Positions 60,721 through 64,000 of a stretch of DNA of 64,000 bases are shown here, piece by piece. Source of the DNA: CALFVT01 sp039989855 (GTDB lineage: Bacteria; Pseudomonadota; Alphaproteobacteria; Caulobacterales; Maricaulaceae); NCBI GenBank assembly GCA_039989855.1, contig JBDXGZ010000024.1, positions 1 through 64,000 of the forward strand. Direction: 5' to 3'. The notes beneath the pieces were generated by a model. It searched no databases, was not told where the DNA came from, and worked only from the letters and a program-made list of their open reading frames with translations. Every line of letters starts with the position of its first letter. Positions within the stretch are counted from its first letter, which is position 1. The translations under genes and the position numbers were made by a program.

Positions 60721-63057
60721 ATGGCGTCTTTTTCTCCAGTTCTTGAAGAGACCATCCACCGCGCCTTGACCTATGCTACGGATCGTAAGCATGAGCTTGC
60801 AACTTTAGAGCATCTGCTTCTTGCGCTGCTCGATGATAGCGACGCGTCTGCGGTGATTACTGCTTGCGACGTCGATATTACATCCCTTCGCGCTGACGTC
60901 ACGCGCTACTTGAATGATGATCTTGAAAGCCTAGTGATTGAGGATTTCGAAGAAGCGCGCCCAACAGCAGGATTCCACCGTGTTATTCAACGCGCTGTAA
61001 TACATGTCCAATCGTCTGGCCGCGAAGAGGTCACAGGGGCCAATGCTTTGGTCGCCCTTTTTGCCGAACGTGAAAGCCACGCGGTTTACTTCCTGCAAGA
61101 GCGGGACATGACCCGCTATGATGCGGTAAATTACATTAGCCACGGCATTTCCAAATCCGGCGAACCGTCCCTCTCGACCACGCCAACGGGAACGGAATCC
61201 GAAGGCGAAGATAAGAAGGCAAAAGATCCTCTCGAAGCTTACTGCGTCAATCTAAATCAGAAAGCTCGTAAGGGCGATATTGATCCGTTGATTGGGCGTG
61301 AACAAGAGGTCGAGCGCTGCATTATGGTCTTGTCACGCCGCCGTAAAAACAACCCGCTTCTTGTCGGTGATCCAGGCGTGGGTAAAACAGCTATTGCCGA
61401 AGGGATTGCGCGTAAAATCATCGAAGACGATGTACCCACTGTCCTTCAAGACGCGGTAATCTATTCGCTCGATATGGGCGCGCTCCTCGCGGGGACACGC
61501 TACCGAGGTGATTTCGAAGAACGCCTCAAGCAAGTCATGACCCGCATGCAGGAAGAGGAAGGCTCGATCCTATTTATTGATGAAATTCACACCATCATTG
61601 GTGCAGGGGCCACATCAGGCGGGGCGATGGATGCGTCCAATCTGCTTAAGCCTGCTTTGCAAAGCGGTAAGCTTCGCTGCATGGGTTCGACGACCTACCA
61701 AGAATATCGTCAGCATTTTGAGAAAGACCGCGCTTTGTCGCGCCGCTTCCTCAAGGTCGATGTCTCTGAGCCTACGCCAGAAGATGCGGTGAAAATCCTC
61801 ATGGGCCTCAAGAGCTATTTCGAAGAGTTCCATAAAGTTAAATATACGGATGATGCCGTCCAAGGCGCGGTGGATTTGGCGGTGCGCCATATCACCGACC
61901 GTAAATTGCCCGATAAGGCGATTGACGTGATCGACGAAGCGGGCGCGCGCCAAAAGCTCGTCGATGAGAAAAAACGCAAGAAAACCATTGGCATCAAAGA
62001 GATTGAATTTGTCATCTCCAAGATTGCCCGCATCCCGCCGAAATCTATTTCTCGCGATGATGAAAAGGCGCTGAAATCTCTCGCAGGTGACTTAAAGCGT
62101 ATGGTCTTTGGTCAAGAGAAGGCGATTGAACAAGTGGCGTCTGCGGTTAAACTCGCGCGAGCAGGCCTACGTGAACCGAATAAGCCGATTGGCTCTTATT
62201 TGTTTGCAGGGCCAACGGGCGTGGGTAAAACCGAAGTCGCGAAACAATTGGCCTTAACGCAAGGGTTAGAGCTTCTGCGCTTTGATATGTCTGAATATAT
62301 GGAACGCCATACGGTCAGCCGCCTGATTGGTGCGCCTCCTGGTTATGTCGGCCATGATCAAGGCGGGCAGTTAACGGACGCGGTTAATCAAAACCCGCAT
62401 GCGGTCTTGCTTCTTGATGAAATCGAGAAAGCTCACCCCGATATTTATAATATCTTACTGCAAGTCATGGATAATGGCTTCTTGACGGATTCCAATGGTC
62501 GCAAGGTCGACTTCCGCAATGTGATATTGATTATGACGACCAATGCAGGCGCGGCAGACGCGCAAAAATCCGAAATCGGCTTTGGCCGTGGTCTGAAAAC
62601 TGACGAATCTGACGCGGCGATTAAAAAGCTCTTCACGCCAGAATTTCGTAACCGCCTCGACGCAGCTATTCAGTTTGGTGCGCTCTCACCCGAAGACATC
62701 GCGCGTGTGGTTGATAAATTTGTTATCCAACTCGAAGCGCAACTCTCTGACCGTAAGATCATGTTTGAGCTCTCCAAGGGGGCGAATATGTGGCTGGCGA
62801 AAAAGGGCTACGATAAACGCTACGGCGCGCGGCCTTTGGGACGCACCATTCAAGAATATATCAAGAAACCGCTCGCGGATGAGATCTTGTTTGGTAAGCT
62901 GAAACGCGGCGGTTTGGTGAAAGTGGGTGTTGACCGTAAGAAGGAAAACCTCACCTTCAAAATCCTCAAGCCCGATCAGCTTAAGATCGAAGGCCGCAAA
63001 GGCGGGAAGGGACTCCCCGCGCCCGAAAAGGACCCAAAGCCGAAAGAGGACGCTTAG
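60721..63057 (+). CDS. clpA: ATP-dependent Clp protease ATPase subunit ClpA
   Basis: A 778-residue AAA+ unfoldase that works with ClpP. The N-terminal Clp repeat domain (1-145) starts FSPVLEETIHRAL. AAA-1 has Walker A GDPGVGKTAIAEG (about 217-229) and FIDEIHTIIGAGA; AAA-2 has GPTGVGKTEVAKQ (about 496-508) and LLLDEIEKAHPD. The ClpP-docking IGF-type loop appears near SEIGFGR (about 617). GC-rich codon use as expected of a conserved gene. A strong terminator follows. Confidence 0.97.
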   Translation: MASFSPVLEETIHRALTYATDRKHELATLEHLLLALLDDSDASAVITACDVDITSLRADVTRYLNDDLESLVIEDFEEARPTAGFHRVIQRAVIHVQSSGREEVTGANALVALFAERESHAVYFLQERDMTRYDAVNYISHGISKSGEPSLSTTPTGTESEGEDKKAKDPLEAYCVNLNQKARKGDIDPLIGREQEVERCIMVLSRRRKNNPLLVGDPGVGKTAIAEGIARKIIEDDVPTVLQDAVIYSLDMGALLAGTRYRGDFEERLKQVMTRMQEEEGSILFIDEIHTIIGAGATSGGAMDASNLLKPALQSGKLRCMGSTTYQEYRQHFEKDRALSRRFLKVDVSEPTPEDAVKILMGLKSYFEEFHKVKYTDDAVQGAVDLAVRHITDRKLPDKAIDVIDEAGARQKLVDEKKRKKTIGIKEIEFVISKIARIPPKSISRDDEKALKSLAGDLKRMVFGQEKAIEQVASAVKLARAGLREPNKPIGSYLFAGPTGVGKTEVAKQLALTQGLELLRFDMSEYMERHTVSRLIGAPPGYVGHDQGGQLTDAVNQNPHAVLLLDEIEKAHPDIYNILLQVMDNGFLTDSNGRKVDFRNVILIMTTNAGAADAQKSEIGFGRGLKTDESDAAIKKLFTPEFRNRLDAAIQFGALSPEDIARVVDKFVIQLEAQLSDRKIMFELSKGANMWLAKKGYDKRYGARPLGRTIQEYIKKPLADEILFGKLKRGGLVKVGVDRKKENLTFKILKPDQLKIEGRKGGKGLPAPEKDPKPKEDA

Positions 63058-63073
63058 GATTAAGATTTAATGA

Positions 63074-63110
63074 CCCCGCCCAGAGTTAATTATTCTCGGC
63101 GGGGTTTTTT
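63074..63110 (+). terminator. rho-independent terminator after clpA
   Basis: Stem CCCCGCC (63074-63080) and GGCGGGG (63098-63104) around a 17-base loop, followed by six T. It is 16 bases after the clpA stop. Confidence 0.92.
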
Positions 63111-63132
63111 CATGTGAGTGATGGAGAGACGT

Positions 63133-64000
63133 GTGGGAAGAAACAAAAAAGTTGTTAAGGCCTTGTGTTTTCCAATTTTTTTGCTCCTCAATAATTGCGG
63201 TTTTGAGGGTATAACTACGGTCAACGGGAACACGAACACGTTTTATCCAATTGATGAAAGTTTTGAGATAGAAGAAGAATTATTTATCCCTTTGCCGAAA
63301 TTCGTCGGCCAACCTGATGTAATTAATTATAATAGCCAAAAAAACCCTCGAGACTTTTGCATAGGCCAAGAGCCAATTCCAAGAGTAGACCTGAAATACA
63401 CAGTCGCCTCAGTTCATGAATTACAAGGTCCGATTTCGACAATTAAACTTACACCTGATGGAAAATATCTACTTTACAGGCGCTTTGCCGATACATTGAT
63501 TTATATACACGATATTGAGGCTAATCAGCTGGTAGAGACCATTCGGCCTAAAAAAGGCATAGATTTTGAAAACCACCTGAGCAGTCACTACAGTTTTTTT
63601 ACTGTGGCTGATAGTTCGCATTTTTATTGGCTAGCGTCGGAGTTTAACTCTGATGAAAACATATCAAAAACACACCTTTATAGCTATAATTTGGCATCGC
63701 GGAATCTATCTTCAGTGGTGTTCGATATTGGTTTTTTAAAATGGGGCGACCTAAACCTTTCAAAAAAAGCTGTTGTGAATAGCACAGAGATATTGGCAAC
63801 TTTATGTAATCAAGAAACAAAAAAAACTAATGCTTTGGGCTGCGTACTAGCCGTTGTTTCTCCAAGTGACATGCGAACCATTGAGCCGAAGCTCTTTATT
63901 GAGGGCGAACAGGTTTATGGTCATAATGATTTTGGTTTACAATCTGTCAAGAGAACGGGGCACAAAGGGGTGTTTCGGGTTTCAACATACTACAATGTTG
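63133..64000 (+). CDS. lipoprotein with beta-propeller-like repeats (partial, runs off right edge)
   Basis: An open frame from 63133 to the window end, at least 289 codons. The N-terminus is a lipoprotein signal ending LLLNNCGF. The mature part contains DGKYLLYRRFADTLIYIHD, a WD40-like strand pattern, with similar strands after it, suggesting a beta-propeller. The start is a GTG with GGAGAG six bases before it; an ATG at 63121 has no such site. AT-rich codon use differs from the neighbouring clpA. No neighbour or family suggests a function. Confidence 0.65.
   Translation, partial: MGRNKKVVKALCFPIFLLLNNCGFEGITTVNGNTNTFYPIDESFEIEEELFIPLPKFVGQPDVINYNSQKNPRDFCIGQEPIPRVDLKYTVASVHELQGPISTIKLTPDGKYLLYRRFADTLIYIHDIEANQLVETIRPKKGIDFENHLSSHYSFFTVADSSHFYWLASEFNSDENISKTHLYSYNLASRNLSSVVFDIGFLKWGDLNLSKKAVVNSTEILATLCNQETKKTNALGCVLAVVSPSDMRTIEPKLFIEGEQVYGHNDFGLQSVKRTGHKGVFRVSTYYNV

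Noticed and set aside
1..64000. tRNA, rRNA, CRISPR or prophage genes
   Set aside because: No cloverleaf, rRNA core, spaced direct-repeat array or phage structural gene was seen in either strand.

Overview
The window is a 64 kb stretch of an alphaproteobacterial chromosome of moderate GC. Gene order supports this placement: tsaD/gpsA beside hemC-hemD-mitofilin-hemY, coaBC near dut, clpS-clpA, a pst operon headed by an outer-membrane porin, and CtrA-type promoter boxes. These suggest a marine member of the Maricaulales/Hyphomonadaceae/Robiginitomaculaceae type. That placement is inference. There are no rRNA, tRNA or CRISPR features that I can see.

Layout. 1-5.0 kb: a trehalose module (otsA, otsB, GH15 hydrolase) lying between two decayed IS6-type transposase relics. 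5.0-11.1 kb: a phosphate operon on the minus strand (porin, pstS, pstC, pstA, pstB, phoU) with a Pho-box candidate upstream. 11.6-26.1 kb: housekeeping genes (coaBC, an unknown exported protein, dut, a GT2/GT-C glycosyltransferase pair, gpsA, tsaD, hemC, hemD, Mic60-like mitofilin, hemY, cupin, TerC, SDR). 26.4-41.5 kb: an acetate block (acs, DcaP-like porin, CrbR-like regulator, SLC5-fused hybrid kinase of CrbS type, actP with its small partner, a 58-aa membrane protein, an XRE regulator, aceB, aceA). 41.5-47 kb: molybdenum cofactor genes moeA-moaC-moaB-moaE-moaD-moaA, a TauE/SafE permease and mobA.

47.0-52.25 kb is an AT-rich accessory island between two remnants of a fadB/fadJ-type beta-oxidation gene. 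It holds a small acidic protein, a LuxR-type regulator, a winged-helix-like regulator with a membrane anchor, a short secreted peptide and a 341-aa helical partner protein. The anchored regulator and the peptide gene each have a perfect TTAA-N7-TTAAC (CtrA) box 40-46 bases before their start codons. I regard this as the best candidate for an undescribed system in the window. 52.3-64 kb: a ClpP-fold-like protein, cysS with a divergent C-terminal segment, a TerB-like protein, bioB, panC, a D,D-carboxypeptidase (with its own CtrA box), a DM13 lipoprotein with twin operator-like sites, a glutaredoxin, a TetR regulator, clpS-clpA and the start of a lipoprotein cut by the window edge.

How the parts work together. 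The acetate block is a coherent regulon: the kinase/regulator pair, acetyl-CoA synthetase, acetate permease and glyoxylate shunt all lie together. A motif AGWCTAAGGT recurs in inverted form before the porin-acs unit, the permease unit and the 58-aa gene. A second repeat family (TTTAC-N4-TTTAC) sits between the XRE regulator and aceB. All functional assignments rest on protein motifs read by eye; no database search was possible.
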